A DNA stretch of 26,203 nt from Chara braunii (GCA_003427395.1 BFEA01000081.1:1290931-1317133); one strand, 5' to 3'. Shown: positions 1 to 10,544, counted from the first letter of the stretch. The notes: a model not told the origin generated them from the sequence alone. Numbers and translations: made by a program.

Positions 1-66
<66 letters not shown>
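1..66. repeat. (CT)n microsatellite
   Basis: Uninterrupted CT dinucleotide run from the window edge, so its true length is unknown. Confidence 0.98.
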
Positions 67-68
<2 letters not shown>

Positions 69-95
69 TATCACGCGCCTACGCTTCCAGACAAC

Positions 96-97
<2 letters not shown>

Positions 98-127
<30 letters not shown>

Positions 128-146
128 AAGAAGAAGAAGAAGAAGA
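98..146. repeat. (AAG)n microsatellite
   Basis: About 16 uninterrupted AAG/GAA triplets, 30 bp downstream of the CT run. Both tracts are purine/pyrimidine-asymmetric in opposite senses. Confidence 0.97.
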
Positions 147-308
147 CAGACCTGTGGCGCGCTGGCGGGCGAGGGGGCTGGCTTCGCTGCACGACGATGA
201 AGATGACAACGGCGACACTCGACGACAACGGGGGCGTTGGCTTGTCGACGGAACAGCTGGTGAGTCGGGGGGAGGCGAGAAGTCGTACGTGGGAGGGAAC
301 GGCAGCTC

Positions 309-490
309 CTCCAAGTTTTGAAAAGGAGGCCTCATTTGGGCCACCGATCTTTCGAGATCAGCGGTCCAGAGAGGCAGCCCTTTTCGAAACTTGGAGCCTT
401 CCCTACCGGACCCGTTTCAATTTTTTTTAGGGCCAGGACGCCCCCACAACCTGCGTGGGGGCCTCCGGGCCCAAAAAAAAATTGAATCGG
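309..490. repeat. Two adjacent foldback (inverted) repeats
   Basis: The first hairpin pairs 309-331 with about 374-396 (CTCCAAGTTTTGAAAAGG against its near-complement CCTTTTCGAAACTTGGAG). The second pairs 412-447 with 455-490 around a 7-nt loop; its arms carry an oligo-T/oligo-A block and a GGGCC...CCCCCAC block. Both are imperfect but extensive. They could be a degenerate foldback or MITE-like element, or a hairpin RNA source. No terminal repeats or target duplication were recognised, so the class is open. Confidence 0.6.
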
Positions 491-691
491 CGAGTATTCG
501 CCTATGCGCTATAGCCAACCTGAGGGCAACCGGCCTGGTGGACCACTCGGTCCCACTGGCCTGGTTCCGGTTGGGGGTGGACCCATACATTCTCCCCAAA
601 GAGAACTCGTGGCCACCCGTAAACATCCAAACATCCCATGCTCTAAAGCAGGGCAAAGACTTAGGCCGTGTATAATCAAAAAAACCAACAA

Positions 692-694
<3 letters not shown>

Positions 695-755
<61 letters not shown>
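695..755. repeat. (GT)n microsatellite
   Basis: About 30 pure GT units. The Cys/Val and Thr/His open frames across it are artefacts of the repeat. Confidence 0.98.
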
Positions 756-756
<1 letters not shown>

Positions 757-2037
757 AAGAGTGTTTTAAATTTGCACCACTACAGCCTCTATTCCACCCA
801 GACGAGTAGATTCGAGTTGCGCCAGCTGAACAATTAAAGAATTTCACCTCTTTGGCAAGCAACATGGATCATAATAGTGTTATGTGCCTGATTGAAACGA
901 GATCCAACATGGCATCCACACGTTCCCATAAACGTGCAATAACGAGTGACCTTTGGGGGGAGCAATCCACACGACACTGGATTATAAGAACACACAGTGG
1001 AAGCACACAAACACCAAAAATAGAATTGAAATGAAAATCAATTCTAATCATCGTCCCTCCCCAAGTCAATCAACAGCACAAATTTCCAAGGATCCCAACC
1101 AAGTTGTCAACACCCACGGACCAATTATTTACAAGCTTTCATCGAAGTATCCAGGAGTCTTCTTCTTCCTCCCTCTTCGTCAAGCTCTAGCTATTGTGCT
1201 TGCAAGCACCCAAATTATAAAGATATTGTGGACATCTACGCAGGACATCTTCTCCACATGCTGCTGGCGGCCATAGCAGGGGCCGGCCAGCTCCATTGGT
1301 GACAGCGCTGGGTTTGGCACCCAAGTGCTGATGAGTGCTTCCTCATATTTGTGTGCTTGTTGGGGTTTGGTCAGCTGCCCCCAAAGCTGCGCTTTCAGCG
1401 GTTCTTCTTCGACGTGGCAGATCTTCGACTTCATTGAATTGCTGTTCTCCTTCATCATCCTGGAAGTTGTGCTCCCCTGCTGAGTGGACATTCATCTGCA
1501 GTGGGCTTCTTGAGTGGTGCAAAGAGGGGTGTTGGAACAAAAAGACCCAAACCAAATTTCCTGCCCGCTACTTCTACCCTCTCCCTAGACCTATGACATA
1601 CTCCAAAGGCAACAACCCAATACTTGTCTACATCTAGATGGAAACGGGGAAAGGGGGACCTAGACCAGTAACAAGGCAAAAGGAAAAGGCCGAATGGCCT
1701 AAGGCTACCAAACAGAGACTACTAGTGACAGACTCAGGGATCAAGTCCCATAGGGCGCAGCACTCACAAACAAAACACGCGAGTTACAGGTCACGGAATC
1801 AAGTCTCGCAAGGCTCAAAACAAGAAAAAAAAAACTACAAAGCCAAACACTTGGTGTACAGCCCCACTGGGAAACTGTGATTTATTGCAACAGAACCGTT
1901 TAGAACTGTGTTCAGCTGAGGTTTCTTCGGGGCAACAGCTCCTCTTTTACTATGCTGCACGAGTACAAGTCTGCCCACGTTGGTGGTGCTTAGCGCCAGC
2001 TGCCCACATCCCCATATGCCTTAACGGCCCACTTGGA

Positions 2038-2040
<3 letters not shown>
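756..2040. other. Unassigned DNA, no supported gene
   Basis: Short overlapping open frames occur on both strands, the longest about 100 codons on the minus strand (1180-1491). None has a recognisable domain, and none carries a clear pair of splice sites. The minus-strand frame near 1180-1465 could be entered from a TTCCAG acceptor in a phase compatible with the TRAPPC8 exon at 12632-12729, but its translation does not resemble any part of that protein that I know. It is therefore left uncalled. Confidence 0.4.

Positions 2041-2099
<59 letters not shown>
2041..2099. repeat. (GT)n microsatellite
   Basis: About 29 GT units, bounded by GGACAC on the left and GGTGGTG on the right. Confidence 0.98.
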
Positions 2100-2100
<1 letters not shown>

Positions 2101-2341
2101 TGGTGCCTTACATATAGTTGGGAGGGCCAGCAGCCCCTGCATGTGCGGTTTGGACAACCGGCCGTCGCAATTTCATTTCTGGATGTAAAACAAATGAGGT
2201 CAAGCAGCCCCTATACTGTGTGTGCAATGGCCCTACCCACCCCTTCAATTTTCTTGGGTGGAATGCAGAAAACTTCGGGAGGGCTGGCAGGCCTTTTCGC
2301 AGCTGGAAGGCACACGCCTTTTTTCGAGATTGAAGCAGTTT

Positions 2342-2406
2342 GTACAGACATATCTGCAACAGCCCAAAAACACACCTTCCAAACAGAGTGACAGAAATAA
2401 TTCAAA
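2342..2406 (+). repeat. Left part of tandem unit interrupted by element 1
   Basis: These 65 bp match 11582-11646 with two substitutions that I can see. The unit then breaks exactly at the start of the 5' LTR and resumes after the 3' LTR at 11480. The last four bases, CAAA (2403-2406), are repeated at 11480-11483 and are the proposed target-site duplication. Confidence 0.85.
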
Positions 2407-3325
2407 TGCGAGGCACAGGGCCTCGATATGCCCTACAGGGCCTATTTTCCACACAGTCGGCCGCCCTAAGTGAAGGCAGGCCCGACCGAGGCCTACAGGC
2501 CATTTTGGGGTCACCATGCAACTGGGGAAATTCAGGCAGTTGCGCAGCGCCAGTTGGTTGAAAGCGCCCAGGCCCAGGCTGCCTTTTATTGCATGTAACT
2601 GAGGCAGGCCCTGGGCCAGATACACCAAGTGGACCGAACAAAGGCTGACGGCAGTTGGTTCCTGGTAACCACCACAGGCCCTGGGCCTGTTTACTTCGGA
2701 CTGAGGCTCAGCCTCGTGGGGCCTACCAGAAGCTTCTGGGCCAGGGCCCAGTACCGCATTACTGCACGCAGCAGCAGGCCACTTCAATATAGAGAAGGGC
2801 CTGCCTACGCATTGCGCATTCGGCCACTGGCTGCATTCTGCGCAAGCGCTGCTGCGCTATCACTGGTCAGCGCTCACGCGCTCACAGGCGAGCTGGAAGG
2901 AGCAGGCAGCCATAGCCGAGCTGCGCTGCTGTATGCTGGATGGGGCGCATGGTGGCATCTGTGAGTTGGGGAACGAGGTTGTCAGTGATACGAGAGACAT
3001 ACCTGGTGCTTGAGGCGTGCGGCATTTGCCGAGATCGGCTCGTACTTCGGGGAGCTGTTGACGTCATCAGCGGCATTGTAGTCTACGCTAGATAGGATCT
3101 GCCATTCGTAGTCTCGGCGTCGAGTGCCAGATAGGATATCGACATTGGTTCTTCGTTGATGATGATGAGACTATTCCAGCGTTGTCAATTATGAGCTTTT
3201 GCTGTGCTCTTATTTGGTAAAACTCGTGATGCAATTCTTCTACTGGTTCGAGGTCACGACTATCTGGTCTCACGGGTATGATGCTGTTTGAGTTTTGAAG
3301 TTCGCTATCGCTCATCTTCCTTGCA
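2407..3325 (+). repeat. Element 1 5' LTR
   Basis: A 919-bp repeat that starts TGCGAGGCAC and ends CTTCCTTGCA, with canonical TG...CA ends. It is collinear with 10545-11479. Relative to that copy it lacks 17 nt near 2956, a loss flanked by GTGG repeats and so best explained as a slippage deletion. Its left half is dense in GGCC/GGGCC motifs (for example 2416-2450, 2570-2620 and 2680-2755). No convincing TATA box or poly(A) signal could be fixed. Confidence 0.93.
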
Positions 3326-3328
3326 ATT

Positions 3329-3340
3329 TGGTATCGGAGC
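3329..3340 (+). other. Element 1 primer-binding site (initiator tRNA-Met type)
   Basis: TGGTATCGGAGC lies 3 nt after the 5' LTR end. It is complementary to a tRNA 3' end of GCUCCGAUACCA and differs by one base from the usual plant iMet site TGGTATCAGAGC. Position and sequence together make this the minus-strand priming site. Confidence 0.9.
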
Positions 3341-4600
3341 TGTGGTACGGTGCGCTAATCTGGCGCTTGTCTTCTGGCTAATGCGGTACATGCACGCGGT
3401 GTGTGTGGCGAGCAACCATGCCGTGGGACATGTGTAGTGAGGAGGGCGAAGGCAAGATTAGGCGCCCCAGGCGGAGAGGGGATCGCCAGGAAGGCTATGA
3501 GGTGATTATTGGGTTTTCGCAGTGTGATGAGAACTATCCGATGTGTGATTGATGCTGAGGTGGAACGGCGGTGCAATGCTGGTTGTGCCAAAGCAGCGAT
3601 TGTTCATCACAATCAACATCGGGTCATCTGGTGAGAATATCTGTGGTTGGGGAAAGCAATTTTGAGGTACGTTGCACCTAACCTTATCTACCCTCTTCGA
3701 CAATTCTTACCGTGAGGATGTGTGTTCTGTCTTGAGAGTCCTCTCATGTGAGGAGTCGTGTGCACTCAACCTTGAGAGTCGTCAGTCTTCACGTGGAGCA
3801 TCTGGGAGGAGAGTGAGGTGTTATCTGAAGGGCCCTGGACGAAGCACTGGGTCACGGTCACCATGCCCACCCACCGGGAGTAGAGCACGCATGCTTTGCT
3901 GCTTTGTCCTTTGTCTGCTCGCTGCGCTATTGAGGGGTTCTGAGGGGCAGGCCAGCCCTATGGGACAGACGAGACCGGGCGTGTATAAATAAGCACCGGC
4001 GGGGTGCCTTCCATTGGTTGTGATTGTCGTCCTGTTTGCAACGTTAAATAATTCCTGAGGACTTCGGGGTCCGTCCTTAAAAAACGCCTCCTGATCAGCC
4101 AATCGGTCGGTGTAAGGCTCGCTGCACGCGAGGATAAAGACTGTGCAGGGCTGGCCAGCTCAGCAGGACTTGGGGCACAGGGGTAGGCCATGTGCACACC
4201 TTAAGACACGCACGCTGTCCGGATTGCGCAGGGACATTGACGACAAGAGACATTCAAGAAGAACTGAGGGAGGGGTAGATTCCAGGTGACAAGTTTGGGC
4301 AAGATTCCATTCTGCAAACAGACCCGACAAATGAATCTATTTTTATTTTGATTAGTTAGATGTACAGCCATTAACATCTCACAGACAGTATAGTTAGAAC
4401 TGTTATCTGTTTATTGTGCTTTCTGTTTGCAAACTAGTCAAAATCAAAGTTGTTTTCATTTGTAGGAATCTGAACTTACCTGTTGGACCCAATGCATCTA
4501 CTCTGAAGCAGCCACCGATTAATTAAATCTGTCTGTGCACTACGCTGCGGTAGGCATCAAAGAGTGACCTAGTGCAAATTGTGCACAAGCTCTGTAGCTT
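3341..4600 (+). other. Element 1 long untranslated leader
   Basis: 1.26 kb between primer site and gag with no sustained open frame on the plus strand. It holds a TATAAATA at 3984-3991, just after a GC-rich stretch, which could be a secondary promoter or may be chance. A packaging signal would be expected here but cannot be recognised by eye. Confidence 0.6.
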
Positions 4601-5969
4601 ATGAGCAATAGGGATACCACTAGTGAGGACGACCGGATCTTGCAATCGGCCAGACGCCCGATTGCCCACGTGGCATTAGGACCCGAGAGTGATAGGTTAC
4701 TGTTCCGCCAGCTTAGGGAGAGACAGCAGCAGCAACGGAGAGCTAGGGCAGCAGAGGCCAGCAGAGCATTCGCAAGCGAAGCCGCAGCTTCAGCAGAGTT
4801 CCCAGTCCAGCAGTTTAGGGGCCGTAGGGTCAACGGTCGCGCAGACCTTGAGTCATTCCACTGGCGTCATGGCAAGCCAGCCAATAGTGTTGACTTCCGA
4901 TGAGATCGCCATACAGCAGGCAGCACTGCAGGAGGCACAGCTACAAAAGGCTCTAGGAGAGATCAAGGAAGAAAAGGAAAGAATGATTAAAAGAAGAGCC
5001 AGGTTGCAGCGGAGACAAGCGGACATTAGCGAGTTAGAGGAGATGGACCCAGCAGAGTTGGATGATGATGTGAGGACCCTAAGAGCGGTCTTGCTAGGTG
5101 TAGTAGAGATGCAAAATCACCAGACGGCGATTTTACAGGACATCCAGCAGAGTGTGGCCGTGTTGGTCGGGCAAGCGCTGGCAGCGCAATCACTGTCTGG
5201 GCCCGGTGTCCGGCCCGTTGTACATCGTCCTCCTTTTGTCCCACCGGTGACTGGGGTATCCCCATATGTCTCCCCAGCATCGGTCCACACCGTTTCCCTA
5301 GGTATGTCGTTAGCAGCAGCGTTCTCAGCAGGTCCTAGTGTACAGATTCCTGTAGAGACAGTGTTTTCCCAACCTCCGTCGCAGGTTGCCGTAAGCGGGC
5401 AGCCTGCTGTCTCGCAGCCTACACAGCCGCAGGGTACACAGCCCCAGCAATAGATAGTGCAGCAGCCTGCTACTCAGGGTCCACAGCCCGGAATGGTGTA
5501 GGTACCGGGACAAAGTCAGTGGGTTCCGAAGAAGGCCATCGTCGCTCCTAAACCCTTCACAGGGGACAAGAGGGGCGAAGACGTCGACACATGGTTGAGG
5601 GCAGTACCAGTCTATGTTAAGTGTAAACTTACCTTGCCGCACGAGGAAGTGCTTGTGGCTGCCTCCTATCTAGAGGGGAGTGCAGCAAGATGGTTGAGTG
5701 GTTTGGTGCAGTTGCAAGGATACGGTTACGACTTCCACACTTGGGCAGTCAACCAGAAATTGGACGACTTCCTCAAGATGGTGGAGGACAGGTGGCATGA
5801 TCCTCGGGAGGCTCAAAAGGCCACTGATGCGATCTCGACTCTGCATACTAGGCAGTTTAAGTCAGTAAGGGAGGCCACAAACGCAGTAGAGCGTCTGATC
5901 TGTGTCCCTGTGGTGCGCTATGACCCCCTGGTTTTACTTACCTCCTACCTGAGATGCTTTCCTATGTGA
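4601..5969 (+). pseudogene. gag: Element 1 gag (capsid polyprotein), broken
   Basis: Gag builds the cytoplasmic virus-like particle. The start at ATG 4601 (MSNRDTTSEDDR...) opens a charged, glutamine-rich N-terminus (RQLRERQQQQRRARAAE). The frame changes in about 4740-4800 and continues in the 4689-5453 frame with an acidic/basic helical stretch (EIKEEKERMIKRRARLQRRQ), then a Pro/Gln-rich linker. In-frame TAG codons at 5451 and 5499 interrupt it. It resumes in the same frame as a retrotransposon-gag capsid domain (KPFTGDKRGEDVDTWL ... SAARWLSGL ... FLKMVEDRWHDP). It is cut off by TGA at 5967 before any CCHC knuckle. The next capsid residues seem to lie inverted at about 6620-6745. Confidence 0.85.
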
Positions 5970-6822
5970 CACATGCCCAATGGGACAATGCGTAGGGAGC
6001 CAAGGATCCACAATGTGATTAGAAGGACTGGAATGGACAATGCAAGGTCAGCGTAGCATCAACAAGCAATGTACATTCTGATACATACAAAATGGCACAA
6101 AGTGGCGCAGCGGAAAACTTCAAAGAGAAGATCTGATCTGATCTGGACTGACCCGACATCCATCATACATCACACCGGTGAGAGGGGAGGAGGGACCGCA
6201 ATCCCAGAAGAAAGGTCCCTCCTTCACACATACATGGGGAGATGTCACGGATGAGAGATGGGGGAAATAGGACGAGACGAAGGAGAAGGAGGCGAGGGAG
6301 CAGGCCAAGATCGTGATAGCAAAGTCCCCAAAATAATCCCTTGCCAAGTGTCCAATCAGTGTCTGTCCCAGAAATGTCGAATCAGATCCTGGGCAATGTG
6401 CCCAACATAACCTCTGCCTGTATCTCCTACCGACAACCCCTCTACGAGAAGTGAGGTACCCGAACTGTCCTTACCCAGCCGCTGCACAGCTATTTGTAGC
6501 GCTGGGCCGGCTGGGCCTACCTGATGCTGGCCTCAGAAAACGGCCCAGCTGGTCTGGGTCCCTACCGGACATCCAGACCATGATGCTGATGCAGCAAGGC
6601 GCAGAAATGCGCCTGGCCTAAAACGGCCCGATACCTTTGCACCTAGCCCAAAGCGTCGCCTTGGGACTTGCAGGACCGAATAGGGAAAGCTGTGCATGTT
6701 GATGTTGGCCTCACCTGCCAACTGATTCCTGAGAGACATATGGTGCATGTTGCGCCTGCAGACGGGCCCCATTTGAGGGGCCCAACGGTTGCTGAGGGGC
6801 CCCCAGGCCGCATACCATACAG
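5970..6822. other. Rearranged interval inside element 1, partly inverted gag
   Basis: No plus-strand coding sequence fits gag or protease here. On the minus strand, about 6745 down to 6620 reads MSLRNQLAGEANINMHSF followed by a degenerate helical segment, which resembles the part of a gag capsid that should follow the interrupted plus-strand gag at 5966. The two breakpoints share TATGT (about 5962 and 6738). The rest (6060-6480) shares a short motif, CAGCGGAARACTT, with 18850-18975, so a nested fragment of another repeat is an alternative or additional explanation. GGCC-rich blocks lie at 6500-6560 and 6760-6810. Confidence 0.4.
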
Positions 6823-7090
6823 CACGCACCCTGGAGGCCCACGGCGGCCCTTCAGGCCCTAGGTAGCACACTAGTTAGATAGGTTTAGTGTACTTACCTT
6901 TTTTTGTGCGTGGGCTGTCTTACTTTGTCTGTTCAGGTGCGTTTCGGACTTGCAGCCACGCACCCTGGAGGCCCACGGCGGCCCTTTAGGCCCTAGGTAG
7001 CACACTAGTTAGATAGGTTTAGTGTACTTACCTTTTTTTGTGCGTGGGCCGTCTTACTTTGTCTGTTCAGGTGCGTTTTGGACTTGCAGC
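6823..7090 (+). repeat. 134-bp tandem duplication inside element 1
   Basis: Units 6823-6956 and 6957-7090 are nearly identical, starting CACGCACCCTGGAGGCCC and ending GGACTTGCAGC; only a few single-base differences are visible. The near identity implies a more recent event than most of the element's decay. Confidence 0.93.
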
Positions 7091-7170
7091 CTGGGACTGG
7101 GTACACCGGAGGCAGGCCCGAAACGACGGCAGGCGCATTTTGGCGCCAAAGCGGCAGCCGCAAGGCCGGA

Positions 7171-7530
7171 GCCTATTATGACACTTGCTCGACACGGAAT
7201 TTCATTAGTCGCGAGTGCCTTGAGAGGCTGCGCTTATAGGGGCAAGTGTAGCGCCTGAGTCGACCTGTGGAGTCGACCTGTGCCAACAAACAGCGCATGG
7301 TAGTCACCGACTACCTTTAGGACACTGAGTGTCTTTTCCCGTACGCAGGAGGGGAACTGAGACATCGCGTCTCGTTCCTAGTCAGCGATGATCTCCCAAT
7401 GGATATCCTGTTGGGTATGTACTATCTTTCGATTGCACAGCCCCAGTTTGACTGGGACCGAAAAGTGGTCAAGCACACTTTGCCAGGTGGGGGGACCGCC
7501 AGATTACGTAAGTTTAGGTTAGTAGTCTGA
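7171..7530 (+). pseudogene. Element 1 aspartic protease, broken
   Basis: This would process the Gag-Pol polyprotein. Frame 7180 reads YYDTCSTRNFISRECLERL, so the active-site D-[ST]-G has become D-T-C with Gly lost. In-frame stops at 7237, 7249 and 7318 follow. The frame then gives the second half of a retropepsin (GGELRHRVSFLVSDDLPMD, then ILLGMYYL, whose LLG matches the psi-loop) before TGA at 7528. The distance between active site and psi-loop is about right. Catalysis would be impossible as read. Confidence 0.75.
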
Positions 7531-7598
7531 TCGAGTCCTACAGATGCATATGTGCCGCCGCGTTTTATAACTATTATAAGCAAAATCCGGAGGAGGGT

Positions 7599-8568
7599 AT
7601 GTACCTAGTTTATGTCTCTGCAGCAGGCGAGCCGGTGGAAATGCCGCCAGAGATAGAGGGAGTAGTCGCTAAGTACCCTGATCTATTTGAAGAGCCAACA
7701 GGGGTTGTTGAGAGGGAGGTCATCCATGCAATAGAGATTATTCCATGGTCTAGCATCCCGAAGGGTAGGATCTATCAGATGTCTCCAGGCGAGCTTGATG
7801 AGCTTCACCGGCAACTCAAGGAACTCGTAGAGAAGGGTTGGATTCGGGCAAGTGTTTCCCCTTACGGATCTCCAGTATTATTTGTGCCGAAGAAGGGGGG
7901 AACTCTGAGGATGCGCGCTGACTATAGGGGCCTCAATGCCATTATTGTCAAGAACTAGCCCCAACCGCGCATTGACGATTTGCTAGATAGAGTGCAAGGG
8001 TGCCAGTACTTCAATAAGATAGATCTGAAGTCCGAGTACCATCAGATCGCAATCCGGCCCGAGGATCGGCACAAAACCGCTTTTCAAACCAGGTACAGTC
8101 TATACGAGTTTGTGGTGATGCCTTTCGGCCTTTGCAATGCTCCTGGCACCTTTCAACACACTATGAATCTGGTTTTTCATGACTACCTGTATAAGTTTGT
8201 CATCGCGTACCTCAATGACATACTTATTTTTAGTAGGATTGTCGAGGAGCATGTTGCGCACTTAGATGAAGTCCTCAGTCTACTACGGCAGCACAAGTTC
8301 AAGATCAATGGGGAGAAATGCGAGTTTGGGTCATGAGATTTTCACAGAGGGTTTGAAACCCGATGACGCAAAGGTGGCCAGCATTCGTGCCTGGCCGCGT
8401 CCTCAGTCTGTGACTGAGATGAGGTCCCTCGTAGCGATGACCGACTACTATCGCAATTTTGTGAAGAACTATAGCATAGTTGGCGCCCCTTTGACGGACC
8501 TAACTTGCCTTGACACCCCATGGGAGTGGACAGACAGGTGTGAGGCTGCTTGCAGACAAACTTCCTGA
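7599..8568 (+). pseudogene. pol: Element 1 reverse transcriptase, broken
   Basis: Copies element RNA into cDNA. Frame 7599 carries the conserved RT blocks: GRIYQMSPGELDEL, SPYGSPVLFVPKKGG, ADYRGLN, then in-frame TAG at 7956, PRIDDLLDRV, FNKIDLKSEYHQI, KTAFQTRYSLYEF, VVMPFGLCNAPGTFQ. The catalytic box is Y-L-N-D instead of Y-L-D-D, so one metal-binding Asp is lost (a G-to-A type change). After KCEFG a deletion removes the usual connection to LGH (stop TGA at 8334), and the frame moves to GHEIFTEGLKPDD ... WPRPQSVTEMRS ... DYYRNFV. A second deletion near 8558 (EAACRQ joined to KLPDPDKP) removes about a dozen residues of the connection domain. Confidence 0.92.
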
Positions 8569-9985
8569 TCCTGACAAGCCGTTTATAGTTACCACGGATG
8601 CTGGCCAATATGGCATAGGCGTCGTGCTCGTGCAGCAGGAGGGGCCAAAGTTGAGGCCAATGGAGTACATGTCCAAAAAAATGCCCTCTCAAAAGTTGGC
8701 TAAGTCCACCTGTGAGAAGGAGCTGTACGCGATCTATAAAGCGCTAACCCATTGGAGGCACTATCTCCTTGGGAGGTTCCTCATCGTCAGGACTGATCAT
8801 CAGACCCTGAAGTGGATGAGAACTCAGCTTGTGCTCTCCAATGCGCTGAAACGCTGGATCGAAGTCATTAAACAATATGACTTCGAGCCCCACTACCTCA
8901 AAGGTGAGTACAACAAAGTTGCTGACACGCGGTCGCATAGGCCAAACTTCTCCGGTGCGCTGATCACTGAGTTTGGGCTTGCGGACGATGTCACTCGCTC
9001 TTTGGTGGAAGCCTATCGCGAGGACCAGTTCATGTCCGAGATCGTACCCAGACTCGAGGCGAAGGACAAGGTGACTTCTGCAGAGTTTGAGTTGGTCAAC
9101 GGCTTGCTGTTCCCTGAGAAGGATGGGAATAAACGTTTGTGTATTCCTAATAGAGAGTCTTTGCGTAGTTTATTTTTAGGTGAGAGTCACGATGCCACGG
9201 GACATTTTGGTTTCAAGAAGACTGCAGCCAATCTGCTGCAGCGGTTCTGGTGGTCCACGGTGATGAGAGATGCCAAACTGTATGTCGAGACTTGTCAAGT
9301 TTGTCAAAGTGACAAGCCCTGGACACAGGCTCCTCTTGGGCTGCTCAAGCCCCTTCCCATTCCGGAAAGGCCTGGTGAAAGCCTGTCCATGGACTTCATG
9401 GATACGCTAGTCACCAGCAAGAGTGGCATGACGTACATCTACGTCATCGTGGATAGATTCAGTAAGTATGCTAGGTTAGTGGCCATGCCGGAAAAATCAA
9501 AGACCGAGTACGTTGTCAAGCTATTTAAGGAAAACTGGGTCAGAGACTTTGGCGTACCAAAGTCTATAATCAGTGACAGGAAAGTCCGATTCACAAGTGA
9601 ACTGTGGAAGGCCGCAGCCGCCGAACAAGGAACGCCACTGCAGATGACATCTGGAAACCATCCAGAGGCAAACGGACAGGCAGAGCAAATGAACCGCGCT
9701 GATCAACACTTGCTAAGGCACTACATTAAGCCTAATTAAGTGGACTGGGATGAGAAGCTTGCTCTCATCGCCAGCCTATACAACAACGCAGTTCATAGTG
9801 CCACGGGAGTAAGTCCTAACAGCCTACTTCTAACATTCAAACCCAGACTCCCCCTTGACTTTCTGCTACCTGAGAACCAGCCTACTGCTGCTCCAGGCAC
9901 TTTGGAATTCGCTTATAGATATGAGTCATATGCAGCAGGCAGTAGAACACATGCACAAAGCACAGACGGCGATGATCGAATCTGA
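8558..9985 (+). pseudogene. pol: Element 1 RNase H and integrase, one stop from intact
   Basis: Open from about 8558 to 9739 (residue numbers count from 8510). RNase H has its acidic triad: D30 in VTTDA, E71 in CEKEL and D96 in RTDHQ. Integrase has an H2C2 zinc-binding motif (H227, H232, C262, C265) and a complete DD35E core: D295 in SMDFMD, D356 in ISDRK, E392 in GQAEQMNR. TAG at 9737 interrupts just after IKPN. The same frame resumes with WDEKLALIASLYNNAVHSA to about 9925, where a small indel shifts the frame. This is the best-preserved part of the element. The tail of RNase H (ADTRSHRP) has drifted from the usual ADALSRRP. Confidence 0.92.
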
Positions 9986-10508
9986 GAACAAGCACCGCCG
10001 CCCATCTATGTTTCAGGTAGGGGACAGGGTCTGGGTCAAGGGTTCAGAACTGGGACAGGAGCACGGGATTTCGTATAAGTTCATGCCACAGTACTTAGCA
10101 CCATGGGAGGTTTTGGATGTAGTTGGGGATGAACCTGACGGGCCCTCATATGTCATTCGGATCCCTGGACACCTTCGCACTTACCCTGTTTTTCACGCCT
10201 CTAAGCTGGCACCGTTCAAGGAAACTGACCAGTTTCCTTCTCGTCGCTCTATGCTGCCCGCAACCATGGACGGAGAGGTCGACATCGACGACATCGTTGA
10301 CCACAGGGAGATGCCAGTTCCAAGACCGACAGGCAGAGGACGTCCTCCAAAACCGGAGTTGCAGTACCAAGTTCAGTTCAGACATCACACTGATCCAAAG
10401 GAGGACAGATGGTTCACACGGGAGGAACTGATGCAGACCGCTTCACAGGTTGTCGCTCACTACGAGAAGTCTCTGCAGAAGGGAAAACGCCAGATTATCG
10501 AAGACTGA
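9923..10508 (+). pseudogene. pol: Element 1 integrase C-terminus with chromodomain-like tail
   Basis: After the frameshift at about 9925 the pol product continues MQQAVEHMHKAQ ... FQVGDRVWVKGSEL (GPY/F-type region), then PGHLRTYPVFHASKLAPF, the segment that precedes the C-terminal module in Ty3/gypsy integrases. The tail (DDIVDHREMPVPR ... LQYQVQFRHHTDPKEDRW) has the Y-x-V-x-F...W spacing of a diverged chromodomain, which in chromoviruses directs integration to chromatin. TGA at 10506 ends pol, 26 bp before the polypurine tract. Confidence 0.85.
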
Positions 10509-10533
10509 ACTTCTCAGAGAACTATCGAAGTAT

Positions 10534-10544
10534 GGAGGAGGGAA
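10534..10544 (+). other. Element 1 polypurine tract
   Basis: GGAGGAGGGAA directly abuts the 3' LTR. This is the expected position of the plus-strand primer. Confidence 0.85.

Noticed and set aside
504-865. Open frames with Cys/Val or Thr/His runs
   Set aside because: They are translations of the (GT)n microsatellite; the flanks have no domain resemblance. The same applies to 1885-2391.
1180-1491. 103-codon minus-strand frame as the next TRAPPC8 exon
   Set aside because: The phase would fit from a TTCCAG site, but the sequence does not resemble the family and no donor was convincing.
3245-3262. GGTTCGAGGTC as a tRNA T-arm (also near 11399)
   Set aside because: It is present in both LTRs with no cloverleaf partners, so it is LTR sequence.
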